Counted from the first letter of the stretch, positions 56,001 through 63,864 are shown. The stretch is DNA of 64,000 nt from Bradyrhizobium sp. 195 (GCF_023101665.1 NZ_CP082161.1:5084001-5148000), one strand, 5' to 3'. The notes: generated by a model from the letters alone, not told the origin. Made by a program: numbers and translations.

Positions 56001-56478
56001 GGGCCTTCCGGCATGGCGTGCCACCGGGGCTGGTCTCTATGAGCCGTATTTCCTCGGCCTGCAGGCTGAGGCACGCGGCTGTTTGGGCGCGGTGGAGGAA
56101 GGTTTGGAGCTGGTTGAAACGGCGCTGGATCGCGTGGAAGAAACCGGCGAGGGATGGTTCGAGGCCGAACTCCATCGGATCATGGGCGAGCTGATGTTGC
56201 AGTTGCCCAAGCCCGACCCGATCGCGGCGGAAGCACAGTTCGGGCAGGCCGCTGCAACGGCGCGCCAGCAAGGTGCCAAGCTGTGGGAGTTGCGCGCAGC
56301 GACACGTCTTGCACGCTTGTGGAACGAACAAGGTCGGCACGACGAGGCTCACGACCTTGTCATCCCGCTCTACAGCCAATTCACTGAGGGTTTTGGGACA
56401 GCGGATCTTCAGGCTGCCAGAGCAACACTTCGCGAGATCACTGCCAGCTCCGAGAAGACCCGAGATACCGCTAGTTAA
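53074..56478 (+). CDS. SAM - adenylate/guanylate cyclase - ATPase - TPR signalling protein
   Basis: An 1134-residue cytoplasmic protein. Domains: a SAM-like N-terminus (about 1-60, MDVAAWLRGLGLGQYEQAFR); a class III cyclase domain (about 88-255) with metal ligands Asp97 (FVDLVDST) and Asp141 (YMGDGVLAYF) and the GDTPNLAARLQ loop; an AAA/STAND-type NTPase (about 285-560) with Walker A GEAGIGKSR and Walker B MYEDVHWAD; and a long C-terminal TPR-like helical region (about 640-1120). The family is common in rhizobia, and activity may be gated by the NTPase. No partner gene is visible. It is flanked by an RHH/PHA pair and an MFS gene. Confidence 0.9.
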   Translation: MDVAAWLRGLGLGQYEQAFRENDVDAGVLADLTAEDLIGLGVASIGHRRKLLAAIAALRAGSISATTPATSAPAAISEKAWLAPEAERRQLTVMFVDLVDSTALAARLDPEEMAEVLRIYQSVVTGAIARFEGYVAKYMGDGVLAYFGYPRAHEDEAERAVRAGLAAVAAVHRLESAHGKSLAARVGIATGPVVVGELIGEGAAREETVVGDTPNLAARLQALADPGTVVISARTRELVGGLFELAELGMQILKGFPVPVRPWRVVGEGAAESRFEALHGAGLTPLVGRENEIGLLLEHWERSKEGEGQVVLLAGEAGIGKSRLVRTLRGRLEDEPHTTLSHYCSPHHQTSPLYPVIGLLERAAGFTTDDPAATRLDKLQALLALSTDDVTAVAPLLAALLSLETGARYPPLEMSPHRQKERTLEELVAQVLGLAARRPVLAMYEDVHWADPTSLELLDLLVDRVQGARVLVLMTFRPEFEPPWMRYAHVTALTLSRLSRRQGAAMVAQLSGGKALPPAVLDQIVAKTDGVPLFVEELTRTVLETNLLRDEGDHYALAGPLPPMAIPATLQESLLARLDRLAPAREVAQVAAAIGREFSHELLGIAAALPESDLQAGLDELVDSGLVFQRGTAPQATYSFKHALVQDTAYATLVRAKRQRLHARIAAALEQHFPEKVQVQPELLAHHYMEAGLVEPAIDYWLRAGQRAITRSAMSEALAQLRSGLGLLARLPEVARPRRELDLQVALGVALMATQGWAAPEAGRANARARELCEQLGAAAQLWPVLYGQWVFHGVRGEHNAARSVADEFLRRAQDHNDTSPAVVAHRICGTGALWRGELPAARIHLERTLALYDREQHHSLVSLYVQDPRVAALSGLSWTLFALGYPEQARTRSREALDAARELAHLNTVAYALLFASFFEQYCLAWREAKDRAEALVELSTEQGFPHFLAPATVIRGWALTQSGEAEIGLTQLRQGLPAWRATGAGLYEPYFLGLQAEARGCLGAVEEGLELVETALDRVEETGEGWFEAELHRIMGELMLQLPKPDPIAAEAQFGQAAATARQQGAKLWELRAATRLARLWNEQGRHDEAHDLVIPLYSQFTEGFGTADLQAARATLREITASSEKTRDTAS

Positions 56479-56661
56479 TGAGGTGCACGAGCATGGCTGG
56501 CTCTTAGCCAGTCGCTTGGATGGGATCTGGACGGTTTTCAGCAGTGGCATGAAGCCGTCCACGTCTGAACGGCGGCTCAGGGTCACAAGCGACCATCACG
56601 ACCAAGTAGCGTGGGGACCGCTATGAGCTCCCAAGCCGACGCTCGCGATCACCCTTCCCGC

Positions 56662-57900
56662 CTACGCCGCCCGCAGCACCGGCGCCGGCGGCTGCGACGG
56701 CCTGACAAGCGCGAACGCCACCTGCAAGATGCCGCCGGCTAGCCCCAGCGCCACGCCGATGCGCCAGGCCATTGTGTAGGAGCCGAGCGCGTCGTAGAGC
56801 ACCCCGCCTCCATACGCGCCGAGGAAGCTGCCGATCTGGTGGCTCATGAAGGCGAGGCCCTGGATCATCGCCTGCCAGCGCAGGCCGAACATCTCGGCGA
56901 CGGCGCCTGCGACCAGCGGGCCGACGCCCATCCAGAGGAAGCCCATGATCGCGCCGAACAGCAGCGTCGAGAACGGCGTTGCCGGCAGCATGAAGTACCA
57001 GGCGAGCGCCAGCGAGCGCAGGATGTAGATGCCGCCCAGAAGCGCCAGCTTGTTCCAGCGCTCGCCGGCCCAGCCGAAGAACAGCGAACCCAGCACGTTG
57101 AAGCCGCCGATCATGCCGAGCGTCTGCGCGCTCAGCATCGGATCGAGGCCGCAGATCGCAAGATAGGACGGCAGATGCGTGGTGAGGAACACGAGCTGCA
57201 TGCCGCAAACGAGATAGGCGCAGGTCATCACCACGAAGGAGGCGTTCCCGAACGCCGCCCTGGTTACCGACGCGGCGGTCGCATCGCCAATGTCATCGGG
57301 GGCGGGCTTGGGCAGCGGGACCTGATCGACACGGCCGGCATACCAGGCCGCGGGGATCATCAGCACCGACATGACGACGAAGCCGGCAAGGCCGATGCGC
57401 CAGCCAAACCCCTCGTTGAGCACCTGTCCGATCGGCGCCGACAGCAGCGCGCCGAGCGAGCCCGCGCCGGAGACAATGCCGAGCACGGTGGAGCGCACCG
57501 TCGCCGGCACCGCGCGCGCCGCCACCGACATCGCGATCGCCGCCGCGGTGCAGGCGAGCGAGGTGCCGATCAGCACGCCGGCGCCGATCATGAGGCTGAC
57601 CAGCCCGTTCGCGGTCGCCATCAGAATGAGGCCGACGATGTACATCAGCGATCCCACGATCATGATCGGACGGAAGCCGTAGCGCACCGTCATCGCGCCG
57701 GCGAGCGGCTGAAGAAAGCCCCAGGCGAGGTTCTGCACGGCCAGCGCCAGCGTGAAATCAGAGATCGAAATGTGGATGTCATGCGTCAGCGGCTGCATGA
57801 ATATCCCGAGCGACTGCCGCAGCCCCATGCTCAGCGTCAGCATGATCGAGGCGCCGATCAGGATGGGCAATGTCGGACGCAGGACCTGCAGCAGGGGCAT
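56662..57900 (-). CDS. MFS transporter
   Basis: A 412-residue transporter with 12 predicted transmembrane segments. It starts MPLLQVLRPTLPILIGASIM at the ATG 57900, with GGGAGAAG close upstream. The loop 2-3 motif MTVRYGFRPIM resembles the G-x-x-x-D-R-x-G-R-R/K signature, and a second half-motif follows TM8. It resembles the OxlT/MCT-like branch, so it may carry organic acids. It is controlled by the divergent TetR repressor and its palindromic operator. Confidence 0.88.
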   Translation of the reverse strand: MPLLQVLRPTLPILIGASIMLTLSMGLRQSLGIFMQPLTHDIHISISDFTLALAVQNLAWGFLQPLAGAMTVRYGFRPIMIVGSLMYIVGLILMATANGLVSLMIGAGVLIGTSLACTAAAIAMSVAARAVPATVRSTVLGIVSGAGSLGALLSAPIGQVLNEGFGWRIGLAGFVVMSVLMIPAAWYAGRVDQVPLPKPAPDDIGDATAASVTRAAFGNASFVVMTCAYLVCGMQLVFLTTHLPSYLAICGLDPMLSAQTLGMIGGFNVLGSLFFGWAGERWNKLALLGGIYILRSLALAWYFMLPATPFSTLLFGAIMGFLWMGVGPLVAGAVAEMFGLRWQAMIQGLAFMSHQIGSFLGAYGGGVLYDALGSYTMAWRIGVALGLAGGILQVAFALVRPSQPPAPVLRAA

Positions 57901-57960
57901 TTTCTTCTCCCTTTTGGGCACGGCGCAATTGCCGTCGTCCGCTTTTGCCGTTGATTTTGG

Positions 57961-57978
57961 GTACACAGACCTGTGTAC
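57961..57978. promoter_or_regulatory. TetR operator palindrome
   Basis: GTACACAGACCTGTGTAC is a perfect palindrome (8-2-8). It lies between the divergent MFS and tetR genes, 60 bp upstream of the MFS start and 51 bp upstream of the TetR ATG. A TetR dimer of the local regulator is the obvious ligand. Confidence 0.8.
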
Positions 57979-58029
57979 TTAGGCTATGGATAGCTGGTGC
58001 TGTCAAGCGAACTGGACGCGCGCTACCGC

Positions 58030-58635
58030 ATGGCTCCCCCGCCCGCCCCACAGACGATGAAAGAGCGGATCCTTCAGACCGCCGACAAGCTGTTCTATCT
58101 GCAGGGCATTCGCGCGATCGGCGTCGACACCATCGCGGCCGAGATCGGCATCTCCAAACGCACGCTCTACAACCACTTCCCCTCCAAGGACGCGCTGATC
58201 GCGGCCTATCTGCAACGCCGCTTCGTAGCTCAGCGTCCCTCCGACAAGCCGCCGGCCGAGCAGATCCTCGCCACCTTCGATTCGCTGGAGCGGCGCTTTG
58301 CGGCCAAGGATTTCCGCGGCTGCCCGTTCGTGAATGCGGTGGCCGAGCTTGGCCCTCAGGACCGTGCCGTGAAGAAGATCGCAGTTGCCTTCAAGGAAAG
58401 CCGCCGCGTCTGGTTTCGCGACCGCCTGAACGAGCTCGGCGTTGCGGATGCCGAGGCGCTGGCAACGCAGCTCGTGCTGCTGGTCGATGGCTCCATCGCA
58501 CAGGACCTCGTCCGCGACGACCCCGCGATGGCGCGCGCGGCGAAGGAAGCGGCGAAGGTGCTCTTGCAGAATGCGGGGGTGGATGTGGGGGATGGTGCGA
58601 AGCCGGTCAGGAAGCGCAAGCCCACGCCACAATAA
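58030..58635 (+). CDS. TetR-family transcriptional repressor
   Basis: A 201-residue regulator. The helix-turn-helix is ILQTADKLFYLQGIRAIGVD, then TIAAEIGISKRTLYNHFPSK, the TetR consensus. The C-terminal half is an all-helical ligand domain (CPFVNAVAELG...). The ATG at 58030 (MAPPPAPQTMKERI) is preferred; a GTG at 57997 is in frame, but it would leave only 18 bp to the operator. Divergent from the MFS gene, so ligand induction of the exporter is likely. Confidence 0.92.
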   Translation: MAPPPAPQTMKERILQTADKLFYLQGIRAIGVDTIAAEIGISKRTLYNHFPSKDALIAAYLQRRFVAQRPSDKPPAEQILATFDSLERRFAAKDFRGCPFVNAVAELGPQDRAVKKIAVAFKESRRVWFRDRLNELGVADAEALATQLVLLVDGSIAQDLVRDDPAMARAAKEAAKVLLQNAGVDVGDGAKPVRKRKPTPQ

Positions 58636-58657
58636 CCGCTGTCGACGCATTATTCGG

Positions 58658-58760
58658 TGTCATCACCCGCGAAGGCCGGTGATCCAGTATTCCACCAGCA
58701 GTAAAGCTAGAACCGAGAAGCCGCGGCGTACTGGATTCCCCGCCTTCGCGGGGAATGACA
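58658..58760 (+). repeat. Palindromic intergenic repeat (family B)
   Basis: TGTCATCACCCGCGAAGGC, then GATCCAGTATTCC, centre, GCGTACTGGATTCC and CCGCCTTCGCGGGGAATGACA. The inverted blocks CCAGTA/TACTGG and CGCGAAGG/CCTTCGCG let it fold. It is a better preserved copy of the element at 15667-15780. The remainder of the region up to 58929 is non-coding. Confidence 0.75.
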
Positions 58761-58929
58761 GCGGAGTTTGTGGGACTGTCGCGATCCTAACAACATGCCC
58801 CTGTTTTGCCCGACGAGTCAAACGGCGTTGCTGCCAGCGCACGCCGCTTTGCCACCCCCGTAAGCCATTGATCCGGCTAGCGCCGGCTACTGTGCATGGG
58901 GTTGTTTTCGCGAATTCGCGGGGGCGCCC

Positions 58930-60303
58930 TCACGCCGCCTGCGACACCACGCGATTGCGCCCGTCGTGCTTGGCGCGATAGAGCGCGGTGTCGGCGCGCT
59001 TGAGCACGTCGCCTACCGCCTCGCCCTTCTGCTCCAGCGTGGTCAGGCCGATCGAGATCGTGACCTCGATGCGCTTGGCACCCTTGTGGATCGCGAACGG
59101 CTCTCCCGCGATCGAGCGGCGCAGGCGCTCGGCGACCATGCCGGCGACATGGAGATCGGTCTCGGGCATCACGATGACGAACTCCTCGCCGCCGTAGCGG
59201 CAGGCCAGATCAATGCCGCGGATCGACTTGCGGACCCGCACCGCGAACTCGCGCAGCACGTCGTCGCCGGCGTCGTGGCCAAAATTGTCGTTGATCGACT
59301 TGAAGAAGTCGATGTCCAGGATCATCAGCGCCAACGGCTTGCCGCGGGTCGCGGCCTGCTCTGCGAGCGTCGCCAGATGGCTCTCCATGTAGCGGCGATT
59401 GTGCAGGCCGGTGAGCGCATCGGTGATCGCCATCTCGATCGAGTTCTGCACGTTGTCGCGCAAATGATCGGTATAGCGGCGGCGGCGGATCTGGGTGCGT
59501 GCGCGCGCCAAGAGCTCGATCTTGTCGATGGGACGCAGCAGGTAGTCGTTGACGCCGATCTCGAGGCCGCGGAGCAGCCGCGTCGAGTTCTCGGGGTCGG
59601 CGATCGCCAGGATCGGCACGTGCCGCGTCCGCTCCAGCGAGCGCGCCTGGCTGCAGAGCCTGAGGCCGTCGAAATTGTTGAGGTCGAGCGAGACGATCAG
59701 CAGGTCGTAATTGCCCTCGGCGGCGTGGAACAACGCCTCCGTCGGGTTCGGCTCGACGTCGATGGTGTGCTCGGCGGCAAGGATCGTCGCCAGCCGCTCG
59801 TAGGAGGACTGACGGTCGTCGACCAGCAGGATGCGGCCGCCCTTGCCGGTGTCGGCCACGGCGCTGCGCTCGGGCGCCTGCATGCCGATCTCGAGCGAGG
59901 TGATGGCGCGCATGCGCAGTTCGTCGGTCATCATCTTCAGCCGCGTCAGCGAGCGCACGCGCGCGATCAGCACGACATCGGAGACGGGTTTGGTCAGGAA
60001 ATCATCGGCGCCAGCCTCCAGCCCGCGATTGCGGTCGGCCGGGCTATCGAGCGCCGTCACCATGACGACGGGAATGTGGTGCGTCGCCGGATCGGTCTTG
60101 AGGCGGCGGCAGACTTCGAAACCGTCCATATCAGGCATCATCACGTCGAGCAGGATGATGTCGCATTCGGCGCGGCGGCTGATCGCCAGCGCCTCGGTGC
60201 CGTTCGAGGCGGTCATCACGTCGAAATATTCGGCGGACAGGCGGGCTTCGAGGAGTTTGACGTTGGCAGGAACGTCATCGACAACCAGGATACGCGCGGA
60301 CAC
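58930..60303 (-). CDS. pleD: Diguanylate cyclase response regulator PleD
   Basis: A 457-residue REC-REC-GGDEF protein that makes c-di-GMP to drive the motile-to-sessile switch. REC1 (1-125) has the phosphorylatable Asp53 in LLDVMMPDMDG. In REC2 (about 155-280) the equivalent position is Ser in LIVSLDLNNFDG, so it is an adaptor domain, as in Caulobacter PleD. The GGDEF domain has active-site RYGGEEFVIVMPE and the upstream inhibitory RxxD I-site (RGID). It is coupled to divK with 14 bp between them. Confidence 0.94.
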   Translation of the reverse strand: MSARILVVDDVPANVKLLEARLSAEYFDVMTASNGTEALAISRRAECDIILLDVMMPDMDGFEVCRRLKTDPATHHIPVVMVTALDSPADRNRGLEAGADDFLTKPVSDVVLIARVRSLTRLKMMTDELRMRAITSLEIGMQAPERSAVADTGKGGRILLVDDRQSSYERLATILAAEHTIDVEPNPTEALFHAAEGNYDLLIVSLDLNNFDGLRLCSQARSLERTRHVPILAIADPENSTRLLRGLEIGVNDYLLRPIDKIELLARARTQIRRRRYTDHLRDNVQNSIEMAITDALTGLHNRRYMESHLATLAEQAATRGKPLALMILDIDFFKSINDNFGHDAGDDVLREFAVRVRKSIRGIDLACRYGGEEFVIVMPETDLHVAGMVAERLRRSIAGEPFAIHKGAKRIEVTISIGLTTLEQKGEAVGDVLKRADTALYRAKHDGRNRVVSQAA

Positions 60304-60317
60304 TGTGAACTCACTTC

Positions 60318-60683
60318 CTATCCGATAAAACGCCGGACCGTCTCGATGAATTTGCCGACCGAGATCGGCTTGGACAAATAGGCCTCGCAGCCGCCCTCGC
60401 GGATGCGCTCTTCGTCGCCCTTCATCGCGAACGCCGTGACCGCGACGACGGGAATGGCGCGCAGCTCCGGATCGTCCTTGATCCAGCGCGTCACCTCGAG
60501 GCCGGAGACCTGCGGCAATTGGATATCCATCAGCACGAGGTCGGGCCGCATCTTGCGAACGAGGTCGAGCGCCTCGTAGCCGTTGCTGGTGCCGGAGGTC
60601 TGGTAGCCGTGCGCCTCCAACAGGTCGCGGAAGAGCTTCATGTTGAGCTCGTTGTCTTCCACGATCAGGACGGTCTTAGCCAT
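60318..60683 (-). CDS. divK: Single-domain response regulator DivK
   Basis: A 121-residue receiver. Asp53 in [13 protein letters not shown] is the phosphorylation site; the acidic pair is in LIVEDNELN, the Thr switch is AVTAFAMKG, and Lys is in SKPISV. It relays phosphate from histidine kinases (PleC/DivJ in Caulobacter) to cell-cycle control via DivL/CckA. The divK-pleD pair is typical of this group. GGAGGG lies 6 bp ahead of the ATG. Confidence 0.95.
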   Translation of the reverse strand: MAKTVLIVEDNELNMKLFRDLLEAHGYQTSGTSNGYEALDLVRKMRPDLVLMDIQLPQVSGLEVTRWIKDDPELRAIPVVAVTAFAMKGDEERIREGGCEAYLSKPISVGKFIETVRRFIG

Positions 60684-60924
60684 CCCGCCCTCCTGATGGG
60701 TCCGCAGACCAGTACATGTGACGCCTCAGACGCCGCTTTCCGGCGTTTCGAAAACTGGATTCAAACTAGCCTCAGATTCGCTTGAGTTTCGTTAAACCCG
60801 AGGGTCGACTTTCCGCGATGTGGTTTCCAGTTGCTTGCCTGGGGTCGGAAGACTCACGGACGAGACTCGGGCATGATGATTCCAAATTAGAGACCGAAAG
60901 TTAACGGAAAGGCAAACCGTCCCC

Positions 60925-61236
60925 TTGAAAAAGCCTGTTCACAACCCCCGCGAAGTCGCTGAAATCGTTGCGATTCAGGCACTGTCCTTCGTCGCGAGCG
61001 AGCCCGAGCGGCTGGGCCTGTTCCTGGCTGAGACAGGGGTCGGTCCGGAGACCCTGCGTAATGCTGCCGCGGACCCCAATTTCCTGCTCAGTGTGCTCGA
61101 TTTCGTGCTGCGCGATGACGCCACTGTGAAGGCCTTTGCCAGCTCCGCGGAACTACACCCGACCAACGTTGCCGCAGCGCGGCAGGTCCTCGGCGACGCG
61201 CTCGGCGACCCTTCCTGGGAGCGCGACGTGCCGTGA
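60925..61236 (+). CDS. DUF3572 family protein
   Basis: A 103-residue helical protein. The central sequence LFLAETGVGPETLRNAAADP and FLLSVLDFVLRDDATVKAF are typical of DUF3572, an alphaproteobacterial family of unknown function. It appears to start at TTG 60925; no ATG is available nearby, so the start is uncertain. Its stop overlaps the GTG of dinB as GTGA, so the two are translationally coupled. The promoter may lie in the 241-bp divergent gap with divK. Confidence 0.85.
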   Translation: MKKPVHNPREVAEIVAIQALSFVASEPERLGLFLAETGVGPETLRNAAADPNFLLSVLDFVLRDDATVKAFASSAELHPTNVAAARQVLGDALGDPSWERDVP

Positions 61237-62519
61237 CCAGCTCCGACCCGGCCGGGCCCCGCTGCTTCTGCCGGGATTGTCTGGCCGATCTGGACATGGG
61301 CGTGCGGCGCTGCTCGGCCTGTGGTTCCCCTCGCCTCGTCCGCCACCGGGCGCTGTCGACGCTGAGCATCGCGCATATCGACTGCGACGCTTTCTACGCG
61401 ACCGTCGAGAAGCGGGATAACCCCGATATTGCCGACAAGCCCGTCATCATCGGCGGCGGCAAGCGCGGCGTGGTGTCGGCTGCCTGCTACATCGCCCGCA
61501 CCTATGGCGTGCGCTCGGCGATGCCGATGTTCAAGGCACTCGAAGCCTGCCCGCATGCGACCGTAATCCCGCCCGACATGGCGAAGTATGTTCGCGTCGG
61601 CCGCGAGGTGCGCCAGGCCATGCAGGCGCTGACGCCGCTGGTCGAGCCGCTCTCGATCGACGAGGCCTTCCTCGATCTCTCCGGCACCGAACGGGTGCAC
61701 GGCATGATCCCGGCCAAGGTGCTGGCGCGCTTTGCCCGCAACGTCGAACGCGACATCGGCATCTCCGTCTCGGTCGGCCTGTCCTGCAACAAGTTTTTGG
61801 CCAAGATCGCGTCCGACCTCGACAAGCCGCGTGGCTTTGCCGCGCTGGACCAGGAGGACGCACGTTTGATGCTCGCGGACAAGCCGGTTGGCTTCATCTT
61901 CGGCGTCGGCCCCGCCACGCAGGAGCGCCTGGTGCAGCGCGGCTTCCGCCTCATCGCCGACCTGCAGAAGGCCGACGAGATCGAGATGATGCGGCAGTTT
62001 CCGAGCGATGGCCGCCGGCTGTGGCGGCTCGCGCGCGGCATCGACGACCGTCGCGTCGAGCCTGATCGGGGCGCCAAGACGATTTCCAGCGAAACCACCT
62101 TCGAGACCGACATCCGCGATTTCGCGACGCTGGAGAAGATCCTGTGGCGGCTGTGCGAAAAGACGTCGTCGCGGCTCAAGAGCAGCGAGCTCGCCGGCTC
62201 GACCGTGACGCTGAAGCTGAAGACCGCCGATTTCCGCCAGCGCACCCGCTCGCAGTCGATCGCGGCGCCGACGCAGCTCGCCGCGAAGATCTTCTCGATC
62301 TGCCGCGAGATGCTGGCCAAGGAAATCGACGGCACCGCCTTCCGCCTGATGGGCGCCGGCGTCAGCGCGCTGCGCGAGGGATCGGCGATCGACGACACCG
62401 ACATGCTCGACCGCCGCGCCGCCCATGCCGAGCGCGCCGTGGACAGCCTGCGCAAGAAGTTCGGCAGCGCCGCCGTGATCCGCGGCATTGCCTACGAGCG
62501 ACCGAAGGCGCAGGAGTGA
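61233..62519 (+). CDS. dinB: DNA polymerase IV with N-terminal zinc ribbon
   Basis: A 428-residue Y-family polymerase for translesion synthesis. The catalytic acids are in AHIDCDAFYATVE (Asp50, Asp52) and SIDEAFLDLSG; SVGLSCNKFLAKIASD follows. The N-terminal 40 residues carry two CXXC pairs, CFCRDC (Cys13/Cys16) and CSACGSPR (Cys27/Cys30), likely to bind zinc; this is absent from E. coli DinB and recalled in other rhizobia. No recognisable beta-clamp motif was sought in detail. GTG 61233 overlaps the DUF3572 stop. Translation from a downstream start would remove the zinc ribbon. Confidence 0.93.
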   Translation: MTSSDPAGPRCFCRDCLADLDMGVRRCSACGSPRLVRHRALSTLSIAHIDCDAFYATVEKRDNPDIADKPVIIGGGKRGVVSAACYIARTYGVRSAMPMFKALEACPHATVIPPDMAKYVRVGREVRQAMQALTPLVEPLSIDEAFLDLSGTERVHGMIPAKVLARFARNVERDIGISVSVGLSCNKFLAKIASDLDKPRGFAALDQEDARLMLADKPVGFIFGVGPATQERLVQRGFRLIADLQKADEIEMMRQFPSDGRRLWRLARGIDDRRVEPDRGAKTISSETTFETDIRDFATLEKILWRLCEKTSSRLKSSELAGSTVTLKLKTADFRQRTRSQSIAAPTQLAAKIFSICREMLAKEIDGTAFRLMGAGVSALREGSAIDDTDMLDRRAAHAERAVDSLRKKFGSAAVIRGIAYERPKAQE

Positions 62520-62535
62520 TCGAGCCCTGCTCAAC

Positions 62536-62691
62536 TCAGTCGCGTTCGAAGATCCGTGCCCCCGGATAGGCGCGCCTGGCATACTGAACCACCAGCTGCC
62601 GATCCTGTGTCTCCAGGAACGGAGTACGGATCTGACAAGATCCGACGATGAGGTGCCACAGGCCGTTGAGCTTTCGAATGACCACGTTCAT
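62536..62691 (-). CDS. Putative 51-residue protein after dinB
   Basis: A small ORF beginning MNVVIRKLNGLWHLIVGSCQ and continuing with RTPFLETQDRQLVVQYARRA and YPGARIFERD. It has a good Shine-Dalgarno (GAGGAAG, 5 bp before the ATG) and even amino-acid use. It ends 17 bp past the dinB stop, on the opposite strand. Function unknown; not recognised in any family. Confidence 0.6.
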   Translation of the reverse strand: MNVVIRKLNGLWHLIVGSCQIRTPFLETQDRQLVVQYARRAYPGARIFERD

Positions 62692-62884
62692 TTGAGCTTC
62701 CTCGCAGTGACCCGAGTGGACTCAAATTGTAAGAATCTCCCGCCGTCGCTCAATTGTACCAGCGTAAGCTCGGCGTATGAGAAGGATTGGAGGAGACATA
62801 CAAAGGTATGTTGGACATGGTTTCCACAGCCGCCGGCGCCGACAGCTTCGCAATGGCGTCCTTCCTCGTCCTGAGGCTCGCACC

Positions 62885-63286
62885 GTGACAGGCGAATGCG
62901 ATCTCGACGCGCTGCTGAAAGGCATGAAGCCGGAGATGATGAACGGCACCTTCGTGTTTTGCACGCTTGCGCCGGGCGCGAGGCTTCCAGCCACGATCAG
63001 CCCGATGCTGACATTCCGCGAACGTGAAGGTACGACGCTGGTGCTACTGCACGAGGAGGCCGAACGTGCCGGACTGCGCCATGAATTTCCATCGCGCCTG
63101 ATCACCCTGACGGTTCGCTCCGCGCTCGATGCGGTGGGCTTCCTGGCCGCCATCACGGCGCGTCTGGCCGAAGCCGGCATCAGCGTGAACGCCGTCTCGG
63201 CTTACCATCACGATCATCTCTTCGTGCGGGCTGACCGGGCCGACGAGGCGCTGGCTCTCCTGCGAGAGATGTCCAAAGCAACGTAG
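62885..63286 (+). CDS. ACT domain-containing protein (ACT_3/DUF2241-like)
   Basis: A 133-residue protein made of two ACT-like halves. The N-terminal half is MTGECDLDALLKGMKPEMMN (GTG start) with GTFVFCTLAP; the C-terminal half RLITLTVRSALDAVGFLAAI plus AEAGISVNAVSAYHHDHLFV is a clear ACT fold. Similar proteins bind amino acids. GTG 62885 is preceded by TGAGG 8 bp upstream. Its stop codon, TAG, is the first triplet of a palindromic repeat. Function unknown. Confidence 0.85.
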   Translation: MTGECDLDALLKGMKPEMMNGTFVFCTLAPGARLPATISPMLTFREREGTTLVLLHEEAERAGLRHEFPSRLITLTVRSALDAVGFLAAITARLAEAGISVNAVSAYHHDHLFVRADRADEALALLREMSKAT

Positions 63287-63369
63287 GATGGGTAGAGCGA
63301 AGCGAAACCCATCAAGCTCTTTCCGCGCACCAGGCGCGATGGGTTTCGCAAGTGCTCTACCCATCCTAC
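63283..63369 (+). repeat. Palindromic repeat (GTAGGATGGGTAGAGC)
   Basis: GTAGGATGGGTAGAGC and GCTCTACCCATCCTAC are perfect inverse complements at the ends, and GCGAAACCCATC pairs with GATGGGTTTCGC inside. This is a frequent intergenic element in Bradyrhizobium. It lies between the convergent ACT and Rid genes and overlaps the ACT stop codon. Confidence 0.85.
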
Positions 63370-63376
63370 GATCACC

Positions 63377-63778
63377 TCAATCCGCGACGGCCACCGCCTC
63401 GATCTCGATCATCCATTCCGGCGCGGCGAGTGCGGAGACGCCGACGAGCGTAGAGGCCGGCGGCTCCATGCCTTCGAAGAAGGCGGAGCGAGCCTTGCCG
63501 ATGATGGGGCGCAGCTCCGGCTTGTAGTTCACGACGAAGGTCGTGATCTTGACGATGTTGGCGTAGCTCGCCCCCGCCGCCTTCAGCGCGTGCCCGAGAT
63601 TCTGCATCACCTGCGTCGTCTGCGCGGCAATATCGCCCTCGCCGACGATCCGCCCCTCCTCGTCCACCGACACTTGGCCGGAAATGTAGATAGTCCGCGC
63701 GCCGGTCGCCGTGACGACGTGGGAATAAGCGGGATTGTGATGCAAGCCGCTGGGGCGGAGATGATCGAGCTTGGGCAT
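63377..63778 (-). CDS. Rid-family (YjgF/YER057c/UK114) protein
   Basis: A 133-residue protein of the Rid superfamily, starting MPKLDHLRPSGLHHNPAYSH. The sheets IYISGQVSVDEEG, VMQNLGHALKAAG and IVKITTFVVNY are typical. In RidA the catalytic Arg lies in a P-A-R-S box; here the segment reads PPASTLVGVSALA, with Arg missing. So imine deaminase activity is unlikely, and the protein may belong to one of the non-catalytic subfamilies. The next gene upstream is outside the coding part of this window. Confidence 0.87.
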   Translation of the reverse strand: MPKLDHLRPSGLHHNPAYSHVVTATGARTIYISGQVSVDEEGRIVGEGDIAAQTTQVMQNLGHALKAAGASYANIVKITTFVVNYKPELRPIIGKARSAFFEGMEPPASTLVGVSALAAPEWMIEIEAVAVAD

Positions 63779-63864
63779 GGGCTGGCTCCCTTAGGTTTTT
63801 GCTTGGGCGGGAGCGTAGCTGGGGATCATGACAAGAGCTAGATGCGACGCGCACCAATGGCACT

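Noticed and set aside
53074..56478. The cyclase-ATPase-TPR protein as a CBASS or Avs-type defence system
   Set aside because: The nucleotide domain is a class III cyclase rather than a CD-NTase. No effector nuclease, protease or membrane-pore gene is adjacent. Kept as a signalling protein.
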